64,000 nt of DNA from Mytilisepta virgata. Taxonomy: Eukaryota; Mollusca; Bivalvia; Mytilida; Mytilidae. Made by a program: the position numbers and the translations under genes. Positions 22,219 to 37,200 of the stretch are shown here, in pieces; within the stretch, counting starts at the first letter, position 1, and each line of letters begins with the position of its first letter. The notes beneath the pieces were generated by a model. That model made no database searches. It was not told the DNA's origin and worked only from the letters and a program-made list of their open reading frames with translations. The stretch lies in the NCBI GenBank assembly GCA_028015205.1, contig CM051512.1:7314255-7378254 (forward strand), read 5' to 3'.

Positions 22219-25200
22219 GTAAGTATACTATGCGAGATATTTTTTTTAGGGTTAATACATTTAGTTTGTATCAGTTTGATTTTGATTTTGTTATTGCTAT
22301 TTATAAATTAAATGACATTCTGAGTATCAACTAGCTTAACAATTCAATTCAGTTCAATATTTTATTGGAAAGAGCACATAAGAAGCGTGATCCAAACAGT
22401 GAAATGATACATATACATATAATGAATAAGGATAACCAAAGTTTCGCCCACTAATTTAAAATGTATTAAAACGATTTTGCCCGCTGATTTTACGAAAAGT
22501 ACAGGATAGTTTCATATTCTTACGGGATGGATACGTGTTTTTTTCCTGTGCATGAATACTTATGTCCACTTACAGAAGGTTGAAAAGTATAGAAAAATTG
22601 ACAATACCGTAGCAATACCATAAAGGCAAAAAATCACAAGACCAAAGGCGAATTTTTTAACAACTAATACATGAAATATGTTTTTTTAAATGCTACATTG
22701 AACATGTTGAAGTTGATATTCTTTTCTATGTACAACTATTTCCAATACACAATGATACATGTATATTCATTTCAAGCTACCATAATTTGGACAGGATCAT
22801 GTTATTTTCGCGCTCCGATCATGTTATTTTCACGCTCCTCCTTCTACCCTTATCCTTTTATCAGTGTACAAATCACTCACATTTGTGAAAATCTTTGCAT
22901 CATAGGATTCCGAGGAAGTACGTAGGGCAAATTTTTTCAAGATTATAATCTTCTTGGTCGACATTGCTGGTGATGTTTTCCGGAAGTACATCAGAAAAAA
23001 ATTGGCAGAGGGAGACACCCTGTACGACCTTTTGACCTCCCACAGGCATCAGATGTACCATAAATGGCTATATAATATACCATGTTGTAGTAGCACGTGT
23101 GAAATTGAAGCAAACCCTTTGAAAAAACCCGAGTTATGCCTAATGCATTTTGAAACCATGTATAATACAAATGGTCCAGAAAAAGAGGGACATGAACAGA
23201 GAGAAAAGGGAAGAGTTCTACAACATTGTATTTGCAAAATATCTGTCAAGACGGGAATCAAATTGGGTGCACTCGATTTGACCACCTGCTACTGTCTTAT
23301 AACAAAGTTCCTTTCAATTAGTCCCGAGCAAAAGAAAGCACTAAAATGTATAATAGAGCAACGAAATTCAGTCAACAAACGGCTTAATGATAAAACCCTG
23401 GAAAACGATTCATTCACAAAGATCTGGGAACAGTTAGAGATCCCTGTTTTGTTAATTGCTACAGAAATTGATAATGAATATTCTGAGGAAATATTAGGCA
23501 AGATAAAAGTACTGACGAAGATGACACCGACCATGAAGAGGTGTATTAAATGTTTGGAGACATATTTGGAGTGGTACAGTAGGGACGATATCCTAAGACA
23601 GGTAATATTTTACACAGTAAAACCTGCTATAATGGTAATCTCTATTATCAGTGTATGTAAAGTGCGGGTCCTAAAATATCATTTTTACTGTATATGCCAT
23701 TAATTTCTGATGTAGAATGATAAATAAACAGACGAAAAATTTATGATTTTTGAAGAAAATGAAGAAAAATAGTTCAAATGTATATGTTTAGAAATAAATA
23801 ATACTAGTAAGACAATGTAAGAGATGCGGACGGGTTTTTATCGCGCCTAGAGCCATCAAGGTGTGAAATATATACCGAAATAGGTGAATATTTAAGACGT
23901 TTCACGAACAGATCGTGCAGGTGATTTAAAAATAGCAGATAAGATGTAGTTGCAGAAAAATATTCATTTCAACACAATTATTAATGTTGTATAACGTAGA
24001 ATAGGTTTTGTCATTCAGTTTGTTCATATTGAACTAAATTCCACTATGATGCTTTCTTTATGCGAGTCATGTTTACTCTCGAATAATGATACTTTACTTT
24101 CATTTTCACTGTAGGGCGATTCATTAGTATTGTATATGCGGTGCATTTTCACTGTAGCTGAAGTCATCCTTATTAAAGTTTTATGGGCGTCATCATGACT
24201 TGGTTGACAGGTATGAAAAAACCGTTTCCCAAATGAAAATGGACCTGTTCCATTGATATTATCCATTCCTCATACCGGATTTGACATGAGCAGCATGGCG
24301 GGTGTCCTGCAGGAAGCAGAGACTGCTTACTCTTCCGGAGCACCTGAGTCTACCGCCGGTTTTTTGTTGGGGTCCATGTTGTTCATACGTTTTTAGTTTT
24401 TAATTGTAGTGCATGTATTGTTTTGGTCTTGTCTTCGTTGTTCTCCTGAGTTTATCAGTTGTAACGATTTTTCTCTCCTTCGAATATCCCTTTGGTATTT
24501 CTTGAGTTTACTTATTCAATTTTATCTATTAAAGTCTTAATTTAGCCGACTCTCTCAAACAATAGAAAGTAGGAGAATGATTTGATAATGTTTACTTTCT
24601 GCAGGAAAGTTTGATTTAACACTCCAATAAATTCAATAGAAATGGTCCACATTGAGGTCCAAATGGTCCAAAATTCAACATTTTTTTATTTCATCAAAAA
24701 TGAATTATAGCATGAATGTTGTGTACATACTATTCCCATTTGTGCAGGGTTCGACCTCTGCGGTAGTATCGAGATGTGCATTACGGATCATTTTATTTAG
24801 TTTTTGTTTGTATCAAGGGTGTTCTACATCACGTAACAATGCCACTTCATCAGTGCAAACAGCTTGGACAGAAAAGTTCGCCCCACACAACTTACATTTC
24901 ACGCTTTAATGACTCTGGATAATTTATATGTCACATGCCGTTTCATCTTATACACTAAAGAACAAGCTTGTATTTGTAGTATTTTTATTCATCTCATGAG
25001 TTAAGCCTTTTTCAACTGATTTTTATAGTTCGTTCTTATGTTGTACTGTTACACCACTGTCCCAGGTTAGAGGGGGGGGGGGGGGGTTGGGATCCCGCTA
25101 ACATGTTTAACCCCGCCACATTCTGTATGTATGTGCCTGTCCCAAGTCAGGAGCCTGTAATTCAGTGGTTGTCGTTTTTGAAGTGTTACATATTTGTTTT

Positions 25201-28200
25201 TCGTTCATTGTTTTGTACATAAATTAGGCCGTTAGTTTTCTCGTTTGAATTGTTTTACATTGTCATTTCAAGGCCTTTTATAGCTGACTATGCGGTATGG
25301 GCTTTGCTCATTGTTGAAGGCCGTATGGTGACCTATAGTTGTTAATTTCTGAGTCATTTGGTCTCTTGTGGAGAGTTGTCTCATTGGCAATAACACCATA
25401 TCTTTTTTTTTTTTTTATATATATAAGCAACAATCGAGTCAAGAAAATTTATTTTACCAAAAACTATCTTTTCTTCAGAATATGGATATTGAAGCAGTTG
25501 AGGGCTCAACGGTAGAGGAGGCAAGTGAAGATGAATCCCACTTAAACTCCGCCATATCAATCTTTAACTGCAAAAAAAATTAAAAAGATGTCTTTTAAAA
25601 TTTTTTATAATTAAGGAAATACGTTATTTTAAGAATACAATGACATTTTGAGAACCGTTTTTGTTACAAGTTTTAATAGTTATACATTCGAGAAAGAATG
25701 AATGAGGAGTTTGCATTTCAATTTGAAAATATCATAAATATTAAAGTAATCAACTAAGTTTTTTCATTTGTTGCAAGTCCATTTATCACATAAATCTACA
25801 ATGAAAATTCATCGCATCTTCGAAAATTCTACATCAGAAATGATTGCACATACAGGGATAATTCATCGCATCTATGGTTAAAATGGATCGCTTTTAATAA
25901 TCGATATGCTATATTATGTTGCTTTTATAACACATATTTGAACTTTAATGCTGTTATTGTACATTAAAAAGACATATCACAATGAAAATATGTTAAAACT
26001 TACCTTCAAATCAATTATTTTGGTATTTTCGAAACGTAAACAAATACAATTTTCCCATGATCCTTCATTCTACAATAGACATACTCGCATATGATAGTGA
26101 AAATGAACTAACTGGATTCGCACTTTATATACACTGATTATTCTCTATTTCTAATGTCAGGTTACAAGTCGAATCTCCTCTATAAACATCGTCTACCTCT
26201 GTAACACCGAAAAAAAACGGTCCAAATTTTGATTTGATATTGAGGATATAGGAATTACTGTCCGCGAGGAATCTGAAATGTTTACACGGAGGAAACTAGT
26301 CCATTGAAACACCCAAGAAATTTATTGTCTTAAATACTGAATCTATGCTTGAATGTTTGGGGAACAAGTAGATTTTCTGTTTTAAAATAACAATCCAAAG
26401 ATACTAATTAGATATAGTAAATTTATACTATACTGTATTCGACGCATTTCAAGGAGTTACCTCTCATCAGCAGCATTAAAACCGAAACATTTGGAAGACC
26501 TAAAACCAAACTTATATTAAACAAGAAGTACTCATAACAAAAATACCGAAATAAGAAGCCAAATTTCAGCTAAGGAGATCTAACATATCAATCACGTACA
26601 GTGTTTAATAACGTACCCTAGGGATCAGATTGCTTTTAAATTTATTCTTCTTGAATTAAGCAAAGCGAAAAAAAATGAAATGAACCCAATTTGACCCTCA
26701 TTCTTTAGAGTGTAATGATAATTAAATCGTTTTGATTTTTTTTCTATATACAGCTGGCATGATCAATAACATTAAATAAAACCGATGACCAAATTTTCAT
26801 TGAAAGATATCACCATATTGTAGGAGATTAAACATGCAAAACTTCGGCGTCAACTGTTGTCACCATCTGCAGGCAGTACATCAGATGAACGTGAAGTTAA
26901 GTCGTTAGTTTTATGTGGTAAGTTCATATTCTGACCCTGCTATCTAAATTATGTATCTTTCAGCCAATTTTTCAGTTGTAGCAAGCAATCACCTTGTCGG
27001 TAATCATACTGTATTGGCTTTTGTAGTACGTTTTATACACCAGAGTGTCAGGATAGATAAGGGTACCCATACAATCGGTTTAGCCCCACCACTGTTCAGT
27101 TTCTGTACAAAGACAATCTTGACTCTCTGTTGTGTTTATGTTTGTGTTATGTGTTCTTTTATGTTATTTTTTCCCCGGGGTTATGTCTGTTGATTGATAG
27201 GTATGTCATTGTTTACCTTTCCTATTATCCATTTTGTTGTTTATCTAGATAGCCAAATTCCAATATACCGTCTTCATCGATGCAAGGACTCATGGGACCT
27301 CCTACAAGAAATGAACTTTCAAACTGACAGCAAGCCGGGTTTTCCTTCATCAATGTTTGGTGCTGCCCTTGTGACGTACGTGGCTAAAGTAATCACTATT
27401 TTTCGACTTGAAACCAGCAATGACAATTAAATTTCTATGCAGATTGTCTTACCTCCTGTCAACACTGCAGCCTAGTAACATGCGTCGCATTTACTATATG
27501 AGCATGGATCCCAGCCAGCACCGAGATATTTGTTTGAAGTTCCTCATAGCCTAGTGTCGATGTTGATCTAGTTAACGAATATATACAAGTTTTCCCAGCC
27601 AAAGATTGGTGGTTCTCACAGTGTATTAAGATTCCTGTACCAGTATTATAAATTGTTCTTTTTCAAAACTTTGCAAACCTTTATCACAAATATGCAATTT
27701 ACCCAAATGAATGAAAGCTTGCAAGTGCAGTAAATATTGAGATAGGGAAGAGGCTTGCGGGTCAAAAAGTGCTCCGTAAAAGTAAAGTGACTTTTTTGGC
27801 TAATTTTATCCCATCCAGTTGAAATGGAAACCAGATTTAAATTCATCCTTAGACATAGGTTATACTATCTTAAATGATGTTGTAGGGGCCATGCATAGAA
27901 GCCCCCCCCTCCCCCGGTGCAAAAATATATTTTTGGCATTCTCGCACTAGTGAGGTGCTCAAAAATTAACAAATTCCGGAAATATTTTTAAAAATATTTC
28001 AAGCACACTGAGGTATTAAATGACCCATGCAGTTACCTAACTAACTCACGAGTACAATTTTTCTATTTAAGAATTGGCTCTTGGGGCTCAAATGGTAGCC
28101 CATCCCTTCCTCTTAGTTGACCCTTTGTGGCATGTTATGACCACAGGATTTTCGGGAAGATACTGTAAACCAAGGAATGAAAAATTAGATCCCAAATATT

Positions 28201-31200
28201 ATTGATCTTGTATCCATAATGTTTCTCCTGCAAACAAGACTTAAAAAGGTGTATCTAAACATAACTGGGGAGCATAAAGGGTCTCCAAATATCTAGAAGG
28301 ATCCACGACGCCTCAAGGGGTCATAAGAGTGGAAAGGGTTAAAGAGGCGATCATTTATTTTGAACTTGAGGAGTGATCACTTTTTGCATAACATACAGAT
28401 TTTCCCATTTCTTGCTTGCCAACTCTCTTAAAACCGTTTTTTCCCTAACTAATCTTCGCTTTTAAGGCTAAATATTGCTAATAGTACAATAATCAAACAA
28501 AAAAATCGTTTTTTATACCGCTACTTTTAATTTACTGATTTCTGTGTTGCAGAAGTTATAATGATAGATCTTGTAAATGACCGTGATGGCGTCCAGACTG
28601 CTGTTGAACGTCTCCCACCTGACGGCATGGAGTCACAGAAAGATAATGGTACATGTAGTAAAACTGAAGTAGTATACCCGATAAGAACAAACATTATTTA
28701 GGGGATAGATGTTAGAAACAGACCCATTTGATACTGAGACTATTCTTCCGGTTCTGGAGCATATTCGATTCATATTCCATGACAGACAGCCCATGATAGA
28801 CAAATTTTTTTTTGTCATACCTTTTGGCCAATCAGGCGCAACGTATTTAACTTATCGGTTGCACTCAATGAATTGAACTAGGCACGGGGAACCTAAAAAT
28901 CGAGTATTTACGGACGAAATAGGTACTTATACTCGTTCAAAAGTGAAGAACTAGAAAATCTTCAACTCGTTTTTAAAATTCAGCGTCAGACTTTAATGTT
29001 AAAACCTTGTTGAAGATTTTCCAGTTCCTCTTTGAGCTCGTATAAACCCTATTAGTCTGAGATTCGTCTGCCGTTTACGGCCTTTATCATATTGGCTTAC
29101 GACAAAGGACCGTTTGACGTCTGGAAATTTTGGATTGGAGGTTGGCCCATGAGAAAAGACCGTTTGCTGTCAAAGGAATGTAGGACTATATTGGAGCATG
29201 CCACAAAAAGCAAGGAACAGTGCTTTTATTTAGGCCCTTTATCATGAAGTCGATTATATATATTCACAAAAATCAGACACAAAATGATGGAATTAGAAAT
29301 AGAAAAAGACATTTGCACTTTAAATGGATTGGAGCCGGGAAAGCACATCAATGTCTTCATATATCACCCGTCATGAGATCTCAAAGCTTTTGTTTTTTCT
29401 ACAGCATATTGTTAACTTAGAAAAAGTCTCTTTTATACTTCACCCTTTTAATTTGATAAGGAGATTTACAAATCCTTGAACATTGCTTTAGTTATTCGCA
29501 CTATGACTAAGTGGATAATCTCTGCACGTGGACTCCAAAATCCTCGAAGGTATCGCCAGCCCAGTTTCTATAGTATTTCGATACTAGCGTAACATTTTTA
29601 TAGCTAATGAGTCGTAATCGACCAAAATACACATCTTGTGCATAAAACTGGTATAGAAACTGTATTATACATGTTACCGTTTTAGATAACAATGCATTGA
29701 ACCCAAAAGAAGTCCAGACGAGAGTACCAGTATTCAGTGACGTCATAATCTCAGGAGCCAATGCCCCCACACAGAACAACAAACCAGAAAATTCAGAGAA
29801 ACAGTCAACAAAAGAAGTCGATGCTGTTTGCACTATTGTTTCTACAGGTATTGTTATTAACTGTCTAAAGGATGAGACTGTCGCCTCATTTGAAACAGGC
29901 ATTTTTGTCCTAAGATACAGGTATTACAAATTAAGGACTAATTTTTCGCCCTGCAACGATTTGTGAAACTTTTATGCACTCCCTTATCACGTATTAAATA
30001 AGGACGAAATACTATAGTGGATTTTGTTCATCCTATATTATGATCGGCTTCTGGCAATATAGATCTAACATTTTATAAAATTAAAACTTAACAATTCTTG
30101 CTGGACTAGTATTTTTTTACGTATATATGCATATACAATAAAACTGTCATACTTTGCATTAAGTAATGCCATGCTGATTTGAATAGTTTTTAATTAGATA
30201 AAGGAAATGAGGCAGGGGAAATGGAAAAGACAGCTGAAACATCAGAAAGTCTCAAGAAAACTGATATAGGAACGAACACGGATCTAACAGAGGAGAGTGA
30301 TAAGCAGTCTGATGGTACTGATACGGATTTGGCCTGTATGTATGCTTGTCATTGTGGCAATCTATCCTTTGTACTGAAAACATGTGACCTCCTAATGTTT
30401 AAGCTTCAAAAAGTGTTTGATCAATTTGTCAGAGATTGTTTTGAATTTAGATTTCGTGTTTGAGAACTGGCTGGGCCGTCAAATGTCAGACCACACTCAA
30501 TATCGAAAGCATTGCGAAGATCGACCTTGTCAATTTTTACGACCCTTAAACATGTATTTTCTTAATCAAAAATATACATATACATCTCATAATACTTACA
30601 TATTTTTCGTCAAACTGAAAATATTCAAATTATCATTTAAATGCTGTTTTAATTGTTTTGCTTGTTTATTGTTTGTTTGTTTAGTTGGGGTTTTACGCCG
30701 TTTTCAGCACATTCGGCTATTTCGCGGCGGCCAGTTTTTGTTGGTGGAGGAAGCCGGAGTACCCGGAGAGAACCACCGACCTTCGGTAGGAAAATTGGCA
30801 ATGTTTTCCTTGTTTAACATTTGAGATGTTAATAAACAAAAATATTAAGTTTAACATGCTTAAGTCAGATATGTAACTAGAATGTTTAGAATGACTTAAA
30901 TAGTGATAAGGGAATGACGTTAAACTATTATTAATTTCAAGAATGATCACAGAAGCAAATCGTATTTGTCAAAAATAATTTTTGAATTACATTTCAAAAA
31001 TTGATAATTGGCGATTTTCGATAGAATCGGCTATCTCCCGTTTTACATCTGAAACTTCACGACAAGTGACAGAGGAATCTTGAACTATATAAAATGTAAA
31101 TAGAGTACTGACTTTAATTACAGATCATACAAGTTATGATACAGAAATCAGCGTTGTGATTACCGGCAAAACAAGATGGCAAAATACAGCTATTGTCAAA

Positions 31201-34200
31201 AAAGTGAAAGGTCAGCAAGAACAACTCAGCGATGACCTTATCCAGATGAAATCAGCAAGGATGGAACAAGAGGTCATAACCATTTCAGCCGAACTATCAG
31301 GGACAGTATTCAAAAACAGACCTAATTTGAGGAATTCTCTCTCAGATTTTTTTCACAGAATTTTTAAGTTTTGTAGACTTGCCGACAGCTTAGCATTGAA
31401 TATTACGCTAAAGATTTCAAATGCTCAAGGCATTGGTGAGTTTCATCCTTGAATAGAGATGTTTGGAATACCATTTGCAGCAGTAACACTGCAAGAAATC
31501 ATAATTAATCATGAAGCAAACTGCATAAAACATTAGAGTTTGTTTAAACATAGGATATACATTTTATAAGTAGAAGATTACCATTCACATACTGTAAATT
31601 AAGAAATTATTGTGTGCATTTATTATTGCGATTTTGTCATTTTAGACCAAATACGATTTTAATTTTTCGATATTGAGAAAAATCCCGCGTCATTCATATA
31701 AAAAAATCCAAAATTCGATTTTAAATTATTGCGAATACAATCCTGTCGCATTATTCGCAATAAATAAAACATCGCAATAATTTCCGAATTTACAGTAAAT
31801 AATCCGTATATGCGTGACTACCATTTGATATCGATAAAGGAATAATGAAGCGAAACAACAGTGGGAAACGCCCGTGAAATCGAAATCCAAAAGCATGACA
31901 AACTCATGAGAATACAACATAACAAACAAAAGGATACATGTATAATTTAAAAAAAACAGAAATCATAAACATGTGTAACCAGACAGTGTACGTTCAATAT
32001 TTGCCTGTCAAAAGTCTTTATTGTTTGCTTTTCAATATGCATGTTTAATGCATGTCATATATACTTTTTCCTTTTTGCAATTTTGATTTGCAGATGCATC
32101 GTTATTCATTATAAAGGATATAAGCAAAGCAGAGATGGAAAATGATGGCGGAGATGCCCCAGAGAAACAAAACGTACTAACGAACACACATGCGTTGCTT
32201 ATGGGTTCGTCATTATCGCCAATCCCAGAAAAGCTGGAGAACAAAGAGTGTTTACAATGTATACTCAAAGACAAAGAGATATTTAATCTTCATAAAAAGG
32301 TCATGACCCTTCAAGCTGCTCCACCTCCTCCATTACCGTGCAAAGAATGTGAGAAAAAAGACAAAAATATGTTTATCTTGGAGCAGGATAAACTTCAGTT
32401 ATCCAATGAAATTGACCAAAAAACTAGATTAGTTAGTTCGTTGCAAACTGATTTAGCCAATAAGGAAATGACAATTAAGACGTACACACAGCTAGAGAAA
32501 ACACATTCTATTCTGGATAAGCAGATTGTCAGTAAGTAAAACTGGATGTTTATGTACAAATTTATTTGTCTATTTTGATTGCTTACAACCTTAACTATCT
32601 AACTTTTTAATATTCTTTCATTGATTTAGCGACCACTCACATTGTCACTAGTCACGATTCCTCAAACATCAAACGATATTTTAAGAAATTTGGGATTTAA
32701 TGATATAAATATATTTTTATTATAAAAATTAGTTTCTTGATATAAAAACCACGAAAATTACTAGTATGATCGTCCTCTTTATTTCAGTTGGAAAGAACAT
32801 GAAGGAGAGTAAACTACCTCACCTTGTGAGGAAATATGCAAGTACCTTGTTTTACACAAGACCAACATCAGGTACATATAGATGTTTAGGTTAAATCTGG
32901 TCAAGAGGGAAGTGATTTTTCTTCATACTGTCAGTACTTCAACCTAGTTGTCAATTTACGCGTTTTCTATAACTTTTTTGTTTGTCATCTTTATATAAAA
33001 TGTTTTGTACTGAATTAGGTACTTATTGAACTGAAAGCAAGATTAAATCACTTTGAATCAAATATCAGTATTCTTTGAAAATGTTTTGTTTCCACGCCGA
33101 TAAGAGAAGGCCAAAGAATGCCGGAAAAAATATTTCCATTAACAAAGGTCACTGTCACTTCCTTGCCACCATCCCGTAAAAATCAAATGGTTTATAAATG
33201 TTATTTATTTTTTAATTCAGAACCACCCGAGGTTTTGACCAGATTACCACCACTTCCGAAGTCAAGTGGACAATATCTGCATACAGAAAGACCAATATCA
33301 GGTATTACATAACTGATAAGGTATTGTTGTGCAACAGTACAGCATGATTTGTCTACCAACATTACCTACCGCATCAACCGGGGATCAAACCCGGAACCTT
33401 AGCGCAGCTAATGGAGGGTGGTTATGAACCTTTCACGGTCTATAACTTCTATTGTACGCTAAACATGGTAAACTTAACTTCAAATTAGGCAGAGACGGTT
33501 TGGTTTATTGAGGTTTTAGAGTGCACACAACAGTTTTTCTTAGTACTTTTCATGACGTCGTGACTTGAAGGAACATACTCAAAAGATTGATAGCTAGACA
33601 ATTGGCTGTATCATATACCCATAGACAACCATACATCAAATAAAACATATTTCTTCAAGCTTTCACTGTATATATTCCTTTCCAAATTCTTACCATTACA
33701 GAAAGGCAACTGACAAAAATAGGCCTCCCCTTCAAATATTTCAAAAAACAGACCAACCTCAGAGCATCCTAGCAAGGATTCATGCGTAATTTAGAGAACT
33801 TAGTATATGTGTTTTCCAAAGTACACATTCAACTGGTTTCAGCACATGTAGTTTCAGGGTGCATTTGTCGCCTTTTAATGTAGTTATAATTTAATAAGTT
33901 TTACTTTTAATGTTGTGTTTTCACCTACCCTACTCTTGGATGTTTTCAGTGTAGTCTCCCATTAATGAAACTTCTCTGAAAAAATTACTTTTTTACATTT
34001 CATGCATTTTTTTAAACTTAAAATAAAGTCAAGACTCTAATTTAAAAAATGAAACCTAAAAACAATCAGAAATCAATATCTAGAACTGAATTCCATACCT
34101 ATGACATAATATATTTAGGGAAAACCACTGGAATTTTATACGAAACTGTTGTTTGCATTCTTACCCAGCTTCAGTGTAGCTGATTTAATTATGGTGGCAT

Positions 34201-37200
34201 TAGAGTAGCGCGACTCGCTACCATTGCTGACCTGAAGTGTTTGTTTGTTTAGTTGGGGTTTAACGCCGTTTTCAGCACATTTGGCTATTTCGCGGCGGCC
34301 AGTTTTTATTGGTAGAGGAAGCCGGAGTACCCGGAGAGAACCACCGACTTTCGGTAGGAAAATTGGCAATCCTTGTCAATTAAGATTGGAGTCGAACACA
34401 CCCCGCCACAGGTGAGATTCGAACTCACAACCCCAGTGTTGACAGGCTAGTGATCATTAGTAGTCATGACGAAGTACCTAGACCCCACGGCCACCGAGGC
34501 CCCCCCCCCTGACCTGAAGTGATTATTATTACTGGGCCACCGCGGCCCTTTAGATAGAGACGCTAAAATTTTATCCATTTTTGTTTGAAAATCATTACTG
34601 ATCATGCTGATGTGAACCTTACTTGGAAAGAGATCAGCGTCTAAACACAGAAACAAAGGTTTATAAAAGAACTTATAATGCTGCATTTTAATTTTCCGTT
34701 AGACTAATTAGCTACGAAAATCCACAATTCAATTTACATGCATCGTGTATTTTTTTTTCAGAGCAAGTTTTAAAGAAATCCAAGATTCCAACAACTTCAA
34801 TCACAAACAAGAAATACCTGTCTTCTATAAAAAGATACAACGGTAAAGGTTATAAATAAAGTTATAAATAAATATGAAAGTTTTGAACAAATAATTTGAT
34901 ATATTTATATAACATTACTTCCAACAGAATTTAATTTATGCTTAAGGAACTATTGCCAGAGTCTATAGCTAATCGTTTACATACTTGGATTTTTTTTACA
35001 ATTTCAATTTAATCTTTCATATTTATCACATATTTCAAAGATGAATATGAATGGCAAGGGGACATCCTACAAGACTTATACGTGTATCATAAATTTTATG
35101 ATTGTATCAGTATTATGTTTGATTTAATGACGAGTTGCTAAGCGTCAAATTCTGGGGTAAATTCCCCTATCAATTAAATTAATATAAACAAAAAATGCCA
35201 AAATATTTTTTATACTTTATAGTCTATGCTAAAGCATTTTAGGATGCAATCAAATGAATCAAAATCCTTCACCCGGGACTGCAGTCATCAATATTTTATT
35301 TACAAGTTGACGAACATTGAATAAACATTATATATCTTGAACAAAATGTCATCAACACCAACAATTAATGATGAGAGTCGAATTTTCAGTGCCTCTAAAT
35401 ACTTTTTTTTGGGCTGAAGCTGCTTGACCTTCATGCGCACTTTTTTTTCTACATTTTTAGTTTTCTGTGTTTTTATGTTGTCGTGTTTATTTATTCATCG
35501 GTGATCTGAACTCGTCCGTTCCTTTTGGGTTCCGTTTTTGGATAGCTTTCTGTGTTTTACCGTCCGTGTTTTTTAATATTGTTTTCTTCACCAAGGAAAT
35601 TATCATTGTACTCTCAAAAACCGACTATACTTTATGATTACATAAATGATATTTAATCAAGAAAGTACATTTTCTGTTGACAGATTTTTTACCTTCAAGA
35701 AATCTTCCAGTTCTAAGGTATTCATACTCAGGTATGTTTAGTTTCCTTTCAGAAAATATAGTTTCATTTTTTGGTTGAAGTATTATATATTGCGTGGCCA
35801 CATATTGATAATTTTAATCATTACATCTTTGGGCCTTTTATATGTTTGTTTTTCTACCCTTTTAAATATTACATAAAAGTTAGTCTCACACCGGGTATTT
35901 GGCTGAACACTCATAACCAGAGCGAACATTAAAAACCGGAGCAATCACTGACTGCCGTCGATAAGAGTTAAGTATTGTTTTACCTGTATTTTTTCCGCTT
36001 AGAAAATTTGCTGAAATGATCAGATCCTTAAAAAGTCATTTCATTAAGGTATTCTGCCAGAAAATGTCAAAAAGAATAGTTCAAATATTTATTTATACAG
36101 TAAACTTAAAAACACACAAAATTGGAAGACTACTTGAAAAAGAAAAAAAAAACGTTTTACATTGAGACAGTGCCTTACAAAATTTCGAATCAGTGATCAC
36201 TCTCTCAATATCAATAAGTTGGCAGATATAAAAATATTCCCCGAGAAAATAGACTAAAACTCTGGATGCAAGGTGATAGATGATGAATACCATTTTTTCT
36301 TGCATTGTAATTCCAATAATCAGTTAAGAGCTAATCTCTTTGAAAAGATAGTTATCGGGAGACGAAGAATCACACATTTTTGATATTCTTAATCCAAAAT
36401 ACGAACTTTTACGAATTGTTGATGACTTTATAAAGCGGTCATTGGAACTGCGAAAAAAGGGTTCACATCGGTCAGTTAGTTAATTAGTTACTTTTTCAAG
36501 ACTATATCTTATCTGTATGTATTTGTTTGTTATTGTTCATTCTATGTTATATCGTTTAACCCCCATGGCTATACTTTACAATAAAGTTCAATAATAATTC
36601 CACGACAGGATTGACGTCTAGATAGATTCAATCAAAACTGCACTAAATTTTTCAGTTTAGCTGCCAAAATCGTCAGTTTCACCATATCCTTTTTGTATCC
36701 CATCTTTCTTGATGTATATTAAATTGTCTGACAAAGGGTGAGATCTTAATTTGTCGTACTCTATATCAATTATCCAATTGTGAACTGAACAATTTCAAGA
36801 CGAAGTTTAGGGACTAAGACCTAAAGGACAAAATGAATTGTTGAGTATACTTTATTATAGATTCGAGGAGTAAAGGTCCAATTAAGATTCCCTTCTTCCC
36901 GCCATTGGATTCGGTGGTGAAACTAACTAAATCGTTACCAAGTAAGTATAATTCTGTTGTTTTCAACATTGTGTTCGCTGGTGAAATAAACTATAAAACC
37001 GTTATAATTTAAGTAATTCTATTCTTTCCGCCATTAGTTCGGTAGTGAATGTACTAAACCTTTGCAAAGAAAAGTGAATTTTCGGTCCGGCGGCGAATCT
37101 AACTAAACCGTTTCCGTTCTTTCTCTCACTGTATTCTTTCCGGTATTTTATTCGATGATGAAAATAATTATAATGTTGCCATTTAAATTTTAATTTTTAC

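Noticed and set aside
22954..22956. TTG as start codon of the HEPN-like exon
   Set aside because: Homology-like sequence (EEVRRANFFKIIIFL) continues upstream to an acceptor at 22905, so the exon is spliced and does not start there.
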